This document shows positions 36,753 through 48,224 of a DNA stretch of 64,000 nt, piece by piece. Position numbers and translations under genes: made by a program. The notes under the pieces were generated by a model that had not been told where the DNA came from, made no database searches, and saw nothing but the letters and a program-made list of their open reading frames with translations. Source of the DNA: Chamaelirium japonicum (taxonomy: Eukaryota; Streptophyta; Magnoliopsida; Liliales; Melanthiaceae); the NCBI GenBank assembly GCA_947650365.1, contig OX393551.1, forward strand, positions 62,551,173 to 62,615,172, read 5' to 3'. Numbering within the stretch: position 1 is the stretch's first letter; each line of letters starts with the position of its first letter.

Positions 36753-36908
36753 TAGGTCTGTCAAAGGACGGAGCCAAACCTGGCCCGACCCTCATCGAGG
36801 GCTTATGAAAAATGGGCTCGGTCCGTCCTCAGGCCCTTGGGAGGGCCGGGCTTTGGAGGGCCAGGCCGAGAAGGAGAACCTCTTCAAAGGGCCAGATTGA
36901 CAGACCTA
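36753..36908. mobile_element. Short MITE with TAGGTCTGTCAA ends
   Basis: 156-bp sequence with a perfect 12-bp inverted repeat, TAGGTCTGTCAA at the left and its complement at the right. The interior is GC-rich with internal complementarity of GGCCCGG type. The TAG start resembles hAT MITEs, but I find no clear 8-bp duplication, so the family is uncertain. Confidence 0.65.
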
Positions 36909-36991
36909 AAGCTAGTAGATGACCCTAGCACTAAGACTAACAATCTCAAATGATTGGAAGACACTCTAGATGTAACAATCAGCACCAAATA

Positions 36992-39159
36992 TCTAAAGCA
37001 AAGAAGGAATATGGACCCGGAGCCTCCTCCTTTCTCTCTCCCATCCCAACATCCGGCCTCGGTGGTGCACGGCTTGGATCGCGGTGGTGATCGCGAATTT
37101 CGACCCTCCTATTATTCGGCTGCGACTGCCCATAGACCCTCTTCCTGGGAGGGGAGGTTTGATGCCTCTCATGCGTCGCGGATGTCCTTGGTCGATGGCG
37201 TGGTGGTTTTGGACCCAGAGCGGCTGCAGGCGACGTAGGCGAAGTGGCGAATGGCCTTGATGGGCAAGTTCTTAGGGTCTAAGCTTCAGCTCGATACCTT
37301 GCGCACGCGGGTGGCGCAGAGGTGGCCGTGTGCGGGTAGAGTCCAGGTGATGGATCTCCCCAATGGTTTCTTTAGCTATCGGTTTGAACTCAAAGAAGAT
37401 CTGCTCGATGTGTGGGAAGGAAGCCCATGGATTTTTGAGGGTCGGGTGCTCGCTCTCAAGCGCTGGTCTTCGTTTTTTTAACCTCTCCATGAGAGCATAG
37501 ATCTGGCGCCGGTGTGGGTGCGCCAACTTGGTCTGTTGGTGGATTGTCATGATGAGCAATTGGTGAAGGAGATAGCGGCTGTTGCGGGGCGTCCAATTCG
37601 GGTCGATCTGAATTCTTTATTCGAAAACAAAGGGCTGTATGTTCGTGTGTGTTGAAGTTGATCTAACGAAGAGCCTCCGACCAGGGACCAACGTTGCAAT
37701 GTCCGATTTGAAGGTGCGTTTTTATCAACCTTTTGTCTACAAAAATCTTCCACGGATTTGTTTTGGGTGTGGGCGAGTAGGCCATCTACAGAACCAGTGT
37801 TCGTCACATCCACCTTTCAGTGGTGGCGGTGTTGAGGTGCCGCGGACGAGTGGCGAGAAGGCGGACTCTTCGGTGGAGTCTCCGGTTCAGGCACCATCGA
37901 CACCGGGGGTTGAGCCCGTGGCGCAGTCAACCTTTGGGCCTTGGATGGTTGTGCCGCGGAGACAGGGGAGACGATCAGCGGTGCATGATCGCCATGGCGG
38001 AGGAGGAGAAACGGCTCGGGTTCCTCAGGGTTTCAGCTTTGCAATGCGTCATACCCTAGCGTGGGATCCAGATCGAAGGGTGGAGGTTGATGCGAGGCGA
38101 CCGAGGTGGCGACGTAATGATGGCCCGTTGAAGGCACCGATGGAGTTGCACCAATCAGGTTCGAGGTTTCAGTCATTGGTGGGGCTGCCTGATGAGTTTG
38201 GGGGGGGGGGGAGTTCCAATGCATGATGACGTCGAGGACAAGACCCCACTTCGGGCGGCAGATGCATGCATGAAGGAATCCAGTGGGGTGGGTGTCATCT
38301 CTGGTGGAGGCCAGAGTGTGGTGGACCCCAGACTGACTCCTTCTCGGGGAGTGAGTGAGACCTCGAATCAGTCGATGGGAGGCTCGGCGGACCCGAGTCA
38401 TGGTAGGCCTGGTCCCCCTGGACTTTCAGCTAAATCGCTACCGTTCCATTCTCGTGGGCCTAGTGGGCCTAGTGGCGGTGCCCATGGTAGGGGACCGCGT
38501 GTTTTGCTTGGGGCGGACGATCCACCGACGTCACCGGTTCAACCACCCGGGTTTGAACAGGTGGAAGGTTTAGGGGCTGGCGGGTCAATGGGGCTTCACG
38601 AGGATGCCGTGGACCTAGTTAATCGACTGTTAGCCGCTATAGATAAGGTTCCGTCGGAGGAAGAGATGAGTGATGGCGAGTCTGCCGCCGGTGAGAGGCT
38701 TGAGGATGATGGCGAGGCGGGAGTATCGGACTTGGACCCGGGTGGGCGGTGCATCAGGCCTTGAAGGGTCATCTCCTGAAGAAACCGGGCAAAGGGGGTC
38801 GGCTCCCTGCCTCCTTGCTCTCTGCCCTTCCTCATTGAGGTTCTTTTGTGATTTTCTACGACCTAGGGAGGGCGGAGGTTGGGGGTCATACAGTGGGGAG
38901 GGTCTGCTATGGTCTGGCATTTTAGCTGGTCTGTTGGTTGTGCACCAGATATGCTTGGGTCAATTCCTCCTACATTGGTGATCTGCGATGGCCGATATGT
39001 TTTGGGATCACTGCTCGAGTAAGTTGGGAAGTTGGGTCCGCGTGCAGATTATGTGGCTTGCGCTATGAGTTGATGTGATCACCTATGTAATACCTGGTCT
39101 TATGTTTGGAGGCCTTTTGGTCATATGGTTATGACCACCTCTGATCTACCAAAAAAAAT
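36992..39159 (+). mobile_element. Internally deleted plant LINE (L1-type)
   Basis: Flanked by the 14-bp duplication ATCAGCACCAAATA (36978-36991 and 39160-39173), with a terminal A-run at 39151-39158. It retains an ORF1 region, a trace of the ORF2 start near 38830-38870 (a decayed WNCRGLG-type segment), and then runs straight into 3' sequence. The endonuclease and reverse transcriptase are gone. With its duplication and tail it inserted as a unit, so the deletion either preceded insertion or came later. It lies only about 60 bp beyond the S6 kinase stop codon, in the opposite direction. Confidence 0.85.
37012..38764 (+). pseudogene. LINE ORF1 (DUF4283 and CCHC zinc knuckle), broken
   Basis: Starts MDPEPPPFSLPSQH. 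A DUF4283-like RNA-binding region covers about 37240-37640 (VMDLPNGFFSYRFELKEDLL, PWIFEGRVLALKRW, APVWVRQLGLL). The zinc knuckle CFGCGRVGHLQNQC lies at about 37760-37800, followed by a low-complexity Pro/Gly/Ser tail. There is a TAG near 37236, shifts near 37480 and 37650, and another at the G-run around 38200. It therefore does not read through. In intact relatives the product packages the LINE RNA. Confidence 0.8.
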
Positions 39160-39233
39160 ATCAGCACCAAATAAAGAAAGCTTAGCAGCATTCAAATGAC
39201 ATAAAGGCAAGGGTTTGAACCCACAGCTCCCTT

Positions 39234-42065
39234 TCAGCCTAGGGGACTAGGCTTTTGAAGAATAGTATGAGGCCTCACATAAGAAAATCCTGTGAAGACG
39301 CAGTCACCGGCGACTGGGCTGGCAACCGGAGAATCCAACAGCGGCATGCTGGTCCAACGCTCCTCGAAGTTGGCGATGCAGTTCTTGCCCGAAACCTTGG
39401 GCCGGAAGCTTGGCTGGATCTCGCGAGCATCCAGTTTCCTCCAATTGATTGGTTTGAACCACTTGTGGTTCTTTATCTCGTCGTTGCCCCCAGGTCCACC
39501 GCCGAGGCGCTTGCTTGATTCTTTCTGCAACAACTGCAAGAAAAAGAGAATTTTTTTTTATCAATGAATCCATATACATTCGATTAAGTGGAAGGTTAAA
39601 AAAAAAAACAACAGCTTGAGGGTAAGGCAATAAGTGAAGTTGATTTACCCCTTTCAGCAGAGAATGAGCTTCACTGGATAGATATGCCGGAAGCTTTATC
39701 TTATCTTTTACTATTTTCTGCTGAATTTTCTGTCGATTACCACTAACAAACGGCGGCTGCATGCGTAATTAAACACAATTAGGTGAAAACATCTCACACG
39801 ATTCTGATTTCTTAAATAACGCTGATATGTTGCACACTTAGTACCACAAATCTCCAAGACTACTCTAATACACTGTAAAAAAAAAAAATGAAGTGATGGA
39901 CACCAATACTTCCCGAAGTCCGGGAGCATTTCCATCTACATAGACTATCCAAACCTAGAAATTTTTCAGCACGTCCTGCGTACCATACAAGTATACAACC
40001 GCGAGGCCCACTGCCCCCAGATCCTATCATCACGCTCTGAGTGCCGGGGGGCTACAACCCCCATCAATGCTGAGGCCCGCTACCCCATGTCTCTTGAATC
40101 GTAGTGGGCTCCACGGTTGTATGGTACGCAGGATGTGCTGAAAATTTTCCCCTCTGACAGGTGTCGTGCACAGAGAAGAAACAAACCTTCCCAGTGAGCA
40201 TTTCAAACATAAGGATTCCGACACTCCACCAATCAGCAGCCTTATCATGGCCTTTCCCAAGAACAATTTCTGGTGCCATGTACTCTAGCGTTCCGCACAT
40301 AGAGTTAGATCTAGCATTCTCTTCAAAATGCTTCGCCAGACCAAAATCAGTCAGCATGGCCTAGTCGAGAAATGAGAAATATGTCAGATTAGATGCTAGC
40401 AAATAAGTAAGGAGGGCACGGAATAAGAAAAGGCACGTGTCTCACGTGGCCGTCCGCATCCAGAAGGATGTTTTCAGGTTTAAGGTCCCTGTGCATTATT
40501 CCATTTGCATGAAGGTGAGAAACAGCTGACACTATTTCAGCAGTGTATAGGCGTGCCAGATCCTCTCTGATACAGATAAGAGTTAGCTTCTAAATAAAAC
40601 ATGGATTCGAAGGATAACTAGACAATAGCAAATCAAGACTAATCACCTGAATAAACCATGTCGATAAAGCTGAAAAAATAGGTGTCCCCCATTCACAAAA
40701 TCCAGTACAAGGTATAAGCGGTATTTTGTCTGCGTGATAAAATATAATTCAATATGTTAGGCCTAGAAAATCCAAATGAAATGATATCATAATAAAATAT
40801 CTGTTTGAGCATCCCAATATTTTCACAAGATGGGTTAAAATTTTATGAGTTCCAAAGTAACAACCATGATTGTATCATCAAGGATTCGTCATAGGATAAA
40901 CTTGATAGGTTTATAGAAAAGGTATGCACAAGGTTTTACATGAAACTTTGATATAGCTAGTAAGGGTGCCTTAAAAAATGCCACCCGATGGCATATGATT
41001 AAGGAATACAATGACGCCAGTAAAGTGACATACCCTGACATTTCATGGATGTTGGAGAAGAACAAAGACAAAAGAATTGGTAATATATCGATGCTTAAAT
41101 AAACAAAGTCGGCATCACGATAGGCGTTCAGATTATCTATGTGGTGAGGCATAAGATATAAGCTGCATGTAATAAAAAAAGGTATGTTTTGATGTTATCT
41201 AAACTAGCAACATGTAGAGTCGATTGATTAGCAAAAACAAGGAGCCAGGTCAGCAGTTATATTAGTCTTTGCATACAACGCTTTTGGTGAAAATATACAT
41301 ATGAAAAATATGGCTCTGCATTCAAAGATAAGCATAAAATTGCTCCACTGAACTACTTTTAAAGCAAATGTAGGAAGAAATGGTAAGATGAAGACCCCGT
41401 ACCTGAAAAGAGTATCTGAGCTGAACAATGAATGGGTGATCAACTTGGGTCAATATATCTCTCTCAGCTTTCATGTATTCAGCATGATTCTTTTCCATAA
41501 TCTTGTCCTTTCTCATGACTTTCATTGCATATATTTCAGAAGTGCTTTTCTTTTTCACTTGAAAGACTTTACCAAATGCCCCTTGCCCGACGACCTTCAT
41601 GACTTCAAAGTCATCAAGTCCCACACCCTCAGTCTTCGCAGATTTAGTGTCATGGTCTTCAGTACCACAGATCGGTTGCTCATCTTGCTCAACTTCTATT
41701 TCTCCAGAGGCACATTCTACGATTTCCAATGAGCTCTCAGTCTCATGTAACGTTAGCTTGCTGAGCTGAAAGGATGGACTAACACAAGTTGTAGGCCCCA
41801 CCAGGGAATGAGATCGATTGTGAACAACCACTGGGTCATCATAAACCTTCTCATTCGGACACAGCGCAGGTAGAAAATTCTCAGAAGTCAAGACATTTAC
41901 TTCAATTGAGGCTTGAACTGGGAAGGGACCAAATACATCAGAAAAATCAAACTCCATGTGCTCGGAGGGAACAACATCAGCGGGGCCCAAGGGAAGAAGT
42001 AACTGTCTGTTGAAGGACTTGTGACCATGTGTTTTGGTCATGGTATTACTCTCAGAGAAAACCAT
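39234..42065 (-). CDS. S6K: Ribosomal protein S6 kinase (AGC Ser/Thr kinase), six exons
   Basis: Cytosolic and nuclear kinase that acts below TOR and PDK1 to promote translation. Exons on the minus strand: 42065-41403, 40729-40647, 40566-40446, 40360-40187, 39756-39649, 39533-39234; all GT-AG and in phase, 482 aa. The N-terminus carries the plant S6K segment [13 protein letters not shown] (about 38-50), where RAPTOR interaction is expected. Kinase landmarks: [11 protein letters not shown] glycine loop, [10 protein letters not shown] lysine, [21 protein letters not shown], activation-loop [14 protein letters not shown] with the PDK1-site serine. The C-terminal AGC extension ends with hydrophobic motif FTGFSYVRP, where serine takes the place of the usual TOR-site threonine. 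Length fits Arabidopsis S6Ks (about 465-471). Start MVFSESN chosen by family similarity. Looks functional. Confidence 0.94.
39956..40150. mobile_element. Fold-back MITE in S6 kinase intron 4
   Basis: Inverted repeats of about 45-50 bp, beginning with TTTTTCAGCACGTCCTGCGT at the left (39962) and a near-exact complement at about 40110-40150. Both arms continue with ACCATACAA and CCACT blocks. It lies wholly within the intron between exons 4 and 5. No clear target duplication was found, so family and exact ends are open. Confidence 0.72.
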
Positions 42066-42095
42066 TTCGCAGAACCCAAAGCACAATGCAATCTA

Positions 42096-42308
42096 CTAAG
42101 GCTCGATCCCTCCACAAGTGTCCAAGAGAACAACTGATGAAGGACTCCTGACAATGGCCTTGAACAACTGGAAGTTCACGTAGACAACAGAAGCTCCCAG
42201 GAATCCTGGGAGTACGCAAAGCAAAACCCCGAAGTTGCCGTTGCTGTTGTTTCCCGATGCACAGGAAACAGTAGATGCCACAGAACTTTTTGAATTCATG
42301 AAGATCAA
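42096..42308 (-). promoter_or_regulatory. Candidate upstream ORF (70 codons) in the S6 kinase leader
   Basis: An open frame starting MIFMNSKSSVAS and ending DTCGGIEP stops 30 bp before the kinase start codon, in the same direction. Its middle is hydrophobic (FGVLLCVLPGFLGASVVYV). A plausible splice acceptor (CAACAG followed by CTTTAG) lies just upstream near 42315, which would place this segment in a leader exon. If transcribed, it could lower translation of the kinase. Expression and conservation are not shown by the sequence. Confidence 0.4.
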
Positions 42309-42319
42309 GTTGTCTAAAG

Positions 42320-43158
42320 CTGTTGGGAAATGTCAAAATAGCAGTAGATATGTTACATGAACAAATAAGGAGAGTCCAAGACTGTTCCAATATTAAGCAT
42401 AGATTGAAACGGAGAAAACAAGACACTAGTAGATCAAATGATCCCAAACCTCCTCAGCTTCCAAATCTTAACTGAATCAAGGTATATTAAAATAAATGGA
42501 AATAGATTAACTAAACTTTTCTTCTAATAGCGTGTTATACAATAACATGCATGAATAGCGAGCAATTCATTCTGCATTCATGCTGCACGTAAGCCATGTT
42601 TGTGGGTACAGTGTATCAAGAATCTGAAATAGGAGACATCTCCAAAGGCATCACATAGTCTTTGGAGATAAGAACGAAAATGGGAAAGCAAAAAAAAAAA
42701 AAAGGGCGAAATGCAACGACAAAAATCAAGTCTGAATATTGGGATACAAAAAACCAACAAGTTGGGTGAAAATGGAAATGTAAAAATAAATCATATAAAA
42801 TAATAAGCACGCATAGAACAATTAACCCTAAATTAAAACCAAATACATGTCCAAAAGCAAAAATAAATTCTTTTAGCGTATATGTGTGAGCTAGGTTATG
42901 CAAATACCACAGGCAACAATACCCAAGAATTCCAATCACTACTATTGGAGATGTGAAATTCTTTTACCATTTCTATGCTAACTAGGTTATGCAAACACCA
43001 CATGCAACAATAACCAAGAATTGCTCTCACATCTATTGGAGATGTGCAAAGAATATCTAGAAACCAAATTATAAGATATCCCTAGAAACATTCTAAGATT
43101 AATAAAATAATAGTTTTTCGCAATTGGATGAAGACTAACAACCAAAATATAGCCAAGT
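42320..43158. other. Upstream region of the S6 kinase, no gene seen
   Basis: AT-rich. May hold a 5' untranslated intron or promoter of the kinase. A diverged tandem duplication of about 90 bp (roughly 42890-42955 and 42975-43042) is the only repeat noticed. Confidence 0.45.
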
Positions 43159-43247
43159 ACCCTAACCATAATCATCAAGCCATGCCCCATCTATTTGGGG
43201 TCGGCTTTATGAATCCTTCTTCGACATTCATTTCTATTTAGGGCACC
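43159..43247 (+). mobile_element. Au-type SINE, 5'-truncated
   Basis: 89-bp insertion flanked by the 14-bp duplication AAATATAGCCAAGT (43145-43158 and 43248-43261). It contains the conserved 3' module of plant Au SINEs (ATTTGGGGTCGGCTTTATGA, then a TTCGACATTCA block and a GGGCACC end). The tRNA-derived 5' promoter part is missing. Confidence 0.75.
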
Positions 43248-43261
43248 AAATATAGCCAAGT

Positions 43262-45508
43262 GACAACATATTATGGCTAAGAAAAGTTTGCAAGTTTGAA
43301 GGTTCCAAGTTAGAGAAAGAAATTGACCATAGAAGTCAGTAAATGTTGGAGATATTCTTGTGGCTTCATGGTGTACATGTGTAAACGTATTCTTCAGTCC
43401 TTTTATCTTTGCACTCCTTTCTGCCTAATTTAGCCTCCACTAAGATGTAAATTCTAACTAAATATTCCACGGTAAAAATTGGCTTCATTACCAGCATTTC
43501 TCCATCTACCATTGTATCGAAAGCCCATTTCCGCCCACAACTTCCAACGGTCAGCTTGGGAGGCTTGTCGTTGACTCTTCGGAGATCTAACCAAAATCTA
43601 GAGTTTTCAATCATTTGCGTCACCAATAACCCTAGGGGGGAGAAAGAGAGAGGACTAGGGTTTTGGAGGAGAAAGAATGTTTTCTCATTAGGGCAAGAGC
43701 CCAATACACACACACACACACACACACAATAGGGTATGAGTCCCAGACATAGTAGAAGGATGTATAAACTAATACATATAAGTATCTCTAACAATTTAAG
43801 TCACCCACGCCATAAAACAGTCGGTTTGTATTCATCACACCATCATGTCAAGTTATCACCAGAAACCAGTAGCTTATTAAATGGCCAGATGTAGATATTT
43901 CATCATATTCTGGTTGAACCAAGTGTGGTTGGTTTGGCTCTTCATCAAGAGCTGAAGCCCTGGATCTTCTGGTAGAAGTAGACAAAGCCTAGTTTGAAAA
44001 GTATTTTAGTCGACAGCTCAACCATAAGGAGTCAAACTACCTCAATTATAGAAGATTCATTAAGCCTTCTTCCTACTATGTCTTCCATTCCTAAAAAATG
44101 GCCATTACATGCATTGAGCACAATTCGTTGACAAAAGGCTCTGAAATGAGTGTCAATCTCAGACAGACTGGATTCGATCCAAGCTACTTCTGGACAAGCA
44201 TACTCTCACTCTCTTCTTAGCCATTCATCCCTTTCTTTCTTTGGAAGACTTATCCTTCTTTTTTTTATCAGATTTCACATCTTTTAGAATTTGTTGACTC
44301 ATTCTTTTGCCATTTTATTAAATTTCAGACCAATTGCAGATTACTTCATATTTCTCGGAATCTTGGTTTGTTGTATTTTCCGAGCTTTTTGTTGTTCTCT
44401 CATGTTTTGTTTCAACTGCAAGATGCATTATAATTTTAGTATTTTTCATCGTCCTTTGCATACTATATATACTCATGTTATTTATCAATTGGTTGTAACA
44501 TTTTACACTCCCTTGTCATGGTTTTATGTACAAGACTTTGGGACCCTAGTAAATCCTTTGTTACTTGTACCTTGATTTTCCTCCTATAACAGCATATTGC
44601 TTTGCTTTCAAAATATTCCCCTACTTTTGACTGCTCACTTGATCGTTGTTCCACCTTTTTTATGCTAGTTTTTGGTTATGCGTACACTTACCAACATGCA
44701 TCGTTCACTCGTATTAAGTCTACTTCAACCATCATCTTGACAATCTAGAACCATGCTCAGATTCATGTATTTTGTGCATGGTGGAGAAGTAGAAGAGTGA
44801 TGAGATAGACGGGAGAAGAGAGAGAATGCAAGAGAAAGTGGAACATAATTTAGTTCAGATGCGTCAGATTTTATGTACATTTAACAATAAACATAAACCC
44901 ACTAAAACATCAAAATTGCTGGAGACCAATAGAATTACCCCCTTAAAGTGTACGCACGCGAGGTGGAAAAAGGCTCTAACGCCCAAGCCTTGGTTAGGCA
45001 TGGGACAGAGGAAGGGCTCACCAGGGACCTCCCTAAGTGTGAGTGCAAGTGAAGAAAAGGATTCAAATCTAATTTCTCATGTAAAATTAAATGTAAAAAA
45101 AAAGGAAAATCTTTTTTCCACACTCATAAGTCATAAATAACAAACATTTTTACACAAGTACATTTGTGAATTGTGACCAAACAAACTAACAGTGAATTAT
45201 CCTACCTGTATCCTCAACTTCAAAGGCCTCCTCGAAAACCTTGTTTCTCACCCCAACATGTTGGAATATACAAAATAACAAAATGAATCACAAAACTAAA
45301 AACGACATAAAGATTTAACGAGGTTCGGCAATTTACATCCTCCCTTCACGGGTGATTTCACTATACTCTGAGGCAAAAATAAAAAACGGTACAAGGGAGT
45401 ACATGGCCTGACGGCTAACCATCTATAAATACCCCCTGTAGTTAGGGATCACATAGAATAGCGGAAAATAGTACAAAAAATACCCCCAAAATCTGTCCGA
45501 CATTGTTC
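43262..45508. other. Long stretch without a recognisable gene
   Basis: Contains an AC microsatellite at 43705-43728. A minus-strand open frame near 43366-43794 has no recognised domain and partly translates the microsatellite. Nothing else is supported. Confidence 0.5.
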
Positions 45509-45516
45509 CCCACAAG

Positions 45517-46264
45517 TAGGGCTGTTAATGAGCTCGGGCCAGCCCAAGGCCTACTAGGCCGAGTCCGATTTGGGCCTAGTTTGGATAGAGTTTACTTGGG
45601 CTTTGGGCCGGGTTGGGCTCGAATATTCCAGCCCGATTGTGTTATGGGACAGGTATAGACCATTGTTCAAAAACTCGAAACTCGGACTCGACTCGAAAGT
45701 CAGCCGAGTCGAGTAAACTCGGTCCGACTCGGCCGAGTTTTCTCCAAACTCGTTCCGACTCGGTCAAATAACTCGACTCGAAATATGTCCGAGTCGAGTC
45801 GACTCGGTCCGACTCGGTCGAGTTTTTCCGAGTTTTAAAACAATGGTATAGACAATCACTAACCCGACCTAAAGCCCGAACTGAAGCCCGAAATATTTTA
45901 TTTTTATTTTTTATATACAATGAATATATAGTTTTAAAAGATCCCACATCACAAATATTTCAACTTTAGGAGCATTATTTCACATAAATCATTTTAATGT
46001 ATATCATAATCAATGTTATTTTCTTCTTTTATTGTGTGATTAAAAGAAGAAAAAAAAAGATTTAGGCATATACCGCGCTAGAAATATGGGCTTAATTTGG
46101 GCCGAGTTTGGGCTTGGGCTTCGTAAAAAAGTTTTGGGCCGGATTTAGGCCAAGCCCGAAAATTTTAATTTGGACCCGAGCCGGATATGGACACACACTC
46201 ATAAGTTTGGACCTGGCCTGGACATGGGGTGGCCTGACCAGAACCCGGCCCATTAACAGCCCTA
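45517..46264. mobile_element. hAT-type non-autonomous element (748 bp)
   Basis: Ends TAGGGCTGTTAATG and its complement (CATTAACAGCCCTA) at the right. Flanked by CCCACAAG (45509-45516) and CCCACAGG (46265-46272), an 8-bp duplication with one mismatch, as expected for hAT. Subterminal GGGCC/GGCCC-rich sequence and AT-rich middle, no transposase. A smaller MITE is inserted at 45661-45845. Confidence 0.82.
45661..45845. mobile_element. 185-bp hAT MITE nested in the larger hAT element
   Basis: Starts CATTGTTCAAAAACTCG and ends with the complement of CATTGTTTTAAAACTCG. Flanked by a perfect 8-bp duplication, GTATAGAC (45653-45660 and 45846-45853). The body is almost entirely ACTCGG/GACTCG-type motifs in both orientations, so the transcript would form a strong hairpin. 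Confidence 0.9.
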
Positions 46265-46272
46265 CCCACAGG

Positions 46273-47739
46273 GGACTCGCCCCCCTTATCCCCGAGGCCT
46301 TTGGCACGTCAAGGGATTCCATCCCAGCCATCTAACCAAACCATCAGGCTCCATCCAATATAACACACCACCACCCAGGAAATCACATGAAAAAGAACGA
46401 CTTCCGCCACCTAGGAAATTAATGATCAAGATGCACCCCCCAACCCCGTAATCCATATTCAATCAAAATAGCATCCCACGTACTAATCCACATTTAGCCA
46501 GCTTAGCATGTTTACTTGTATCTCCCAACTCCAAAACATCCACAACCACCTCCCAATCATAGTCATAGCTCTCCGAATTTTTGAAAAAAAAAAAACTCTG
46601 AATATTCACGCGTTAAGGGTCTACTGAATAAACCGCCGATTAATCTTCCGATCTGCCAGTTCTCCGAATAATCTAGGATATTGCCGAATAAGCTCGAAAA
46701 CTCACAAATATTTCTTCAAAAGTACATGAAAATTTATCAAACCTTCAAAAAGTCTCACAAAATAGTTTGAAAATTCTAAGTAAAACTGAAAAACTTCTGA
46801 ATTTTCCCTCGAATTTTTTCCGAATTTGTCCGAACCGAACCGAATTGGCCCACCACCGACTGAGTGCTGAATCTGAACTTGGTTACTATGCTCCCTATCA
46901 GTGCACTAACCCTAATTAACATGCCCCTGAGGCCCAGCTCCCTTTCTTGCTACTTTCACCCACAAACAATACCACATACCTAAGAATCAAAATTCCCTAA
47001 CTGAACATTTAGAAGTTCGATTCAATATGTTTTTGCGATCTCAGAGAGCGAATTTCTTCTGAAAACAGAGCAAATCTTCGAAGATGATTGACAAATATTT
47101 CATGGGAAATCAGATCGGACAAAGAATGCGAACAATCAAAATAAAATAAAGTTTTCCAGAAAATAGGGACCTGTGGAGGATGGGAGGGGCGACGATCTGA
47201 CTGATGATCCTGCGGACCGGGCGTTTACTCGGCGATCTCCGGCCGAACTCACCCCCGACTTAAATAGGAGAGGGGCTTCGGGTAGAGCTGAAAGAGACAC
47301 GTGTCCGTGTTTGGTTGGACGATGTGTAACTGCCCGGGAAGAGATTTGGGACTATGCGGCAAGCGGTGGGAAGGCAACGCGGCTCATCTAATGGGTGGGA
47401 AAAAAGTTAAAAAACTTGGGCTGCAACTTGCAGGTTGGACCCTACTTAAAAAACTTGGGCTGCAAACGCAGGCCCCCAGGGATTTCTCAAAAAAAAAAAG
47501 AATACTTGCAGGTTGGGCCCTACTCAGCCCAAGCCCAATCCGAATTTTGGACGGGTTTAGATTGATGTATTTGAAGATTGGATTGGGTTAAAGTTGAAAA
47601 AATATAACCCGAGTTAAATTTGGGAATGGCTCGGGTTGAGGGGTTGGACAACCCGACCAATCCGAACCCGAGTACTCATGTATGTTTTTGACACTTCGAT
47701 ATATATGTTGATGGTCCCAGAAAAATACCACCAGCTCGG
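46273..47739. other. Intergenic stretch without a recognised gene
   Basis: No gene seen. A short tandem repeat with ACTTGGGCTGCAA and GCAGGTTGG blocks lies near 47410-47520. Confidence 0.5.
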
Positions 47740-48028
47740 CGGCAGCCAGACCAAGTGTAGGCCGAAAGTGTGGAGTTGACACTGGGAACACTACCCTCAT
47801 GATCAAGAACCTCCCAAACAAATTGAGCAAGGGACAACTTCTGGAGCTGCTTGATGAGCACTGACGCATGGAGACACTGAAGCAACAAGGAAGCGAAGCC
47901 ACGTAATACAACTTCTTGTATCATCCCATGGATTTCAGGAGGGGAAGCAACTTAGGGTGCGCCTTTGTGAGCTTCACGAGTGCAAGAGGCGCGGGGGCGC
48001 TGTACCGTTCCCTGTAGCGCAAAAGGTT
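47740..48028 (+). pseudogene. Mei2-like RNA-binding protein fragment (C-terminal RRM), broken
   Basis: One plus-strand frame carries the hallmark of the Mei2-type C-terminal RNA recognition motif: TTLMIKNLPNKLSKGQLLEL, then YNFLYHPMDFRRGSNLG, then CAFVSFTSARGAGALYRSL. The spacing matches Mei2-like/TERMINAL EAR1-type proteins. Three stops fall in the frame: after LLDEH, after GSEAT and after LYRSL. No start codon, N-terminal region or intron is apparent within it. It is a dead partial copy, perhaps carried here by a mobile element or as a retrocopy; the origin is unclear. Intact relatives bind RNA in meiosis or shoot development. Confidence 0.72.
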
Positions 48029-48224
48029 GGGCCTCCTTCCGTCTCGCCAAAGTCTGCGACGTCACTTGCGCCCGGATCTAGGGGAAGAGCACCCCGGGAT
48101 GACCTTGGGTGATTGAAGCAGGAACCACCCCTCGGAAGAAGCTCCAGACATGAGATCAACCCCGATTTTGAGTAAGTAGCCTTGTGACCAAGACAGGTCT
48201 TGGAGTTTAAATAACATTATCAGG

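Noticed and set aside
39255-39567. Plus-strand frames of 87-91 codons opposite the last S6 kinase exon
   Set aside because: Antisense of conserved AGC kinase C-terminal sequence.
43366-43794. 142-codon minus-strand frame upstream of the S6 kinase
   Set aside because: Includes translated AC microsatellite and no recognisable domain; kept only as a remark.
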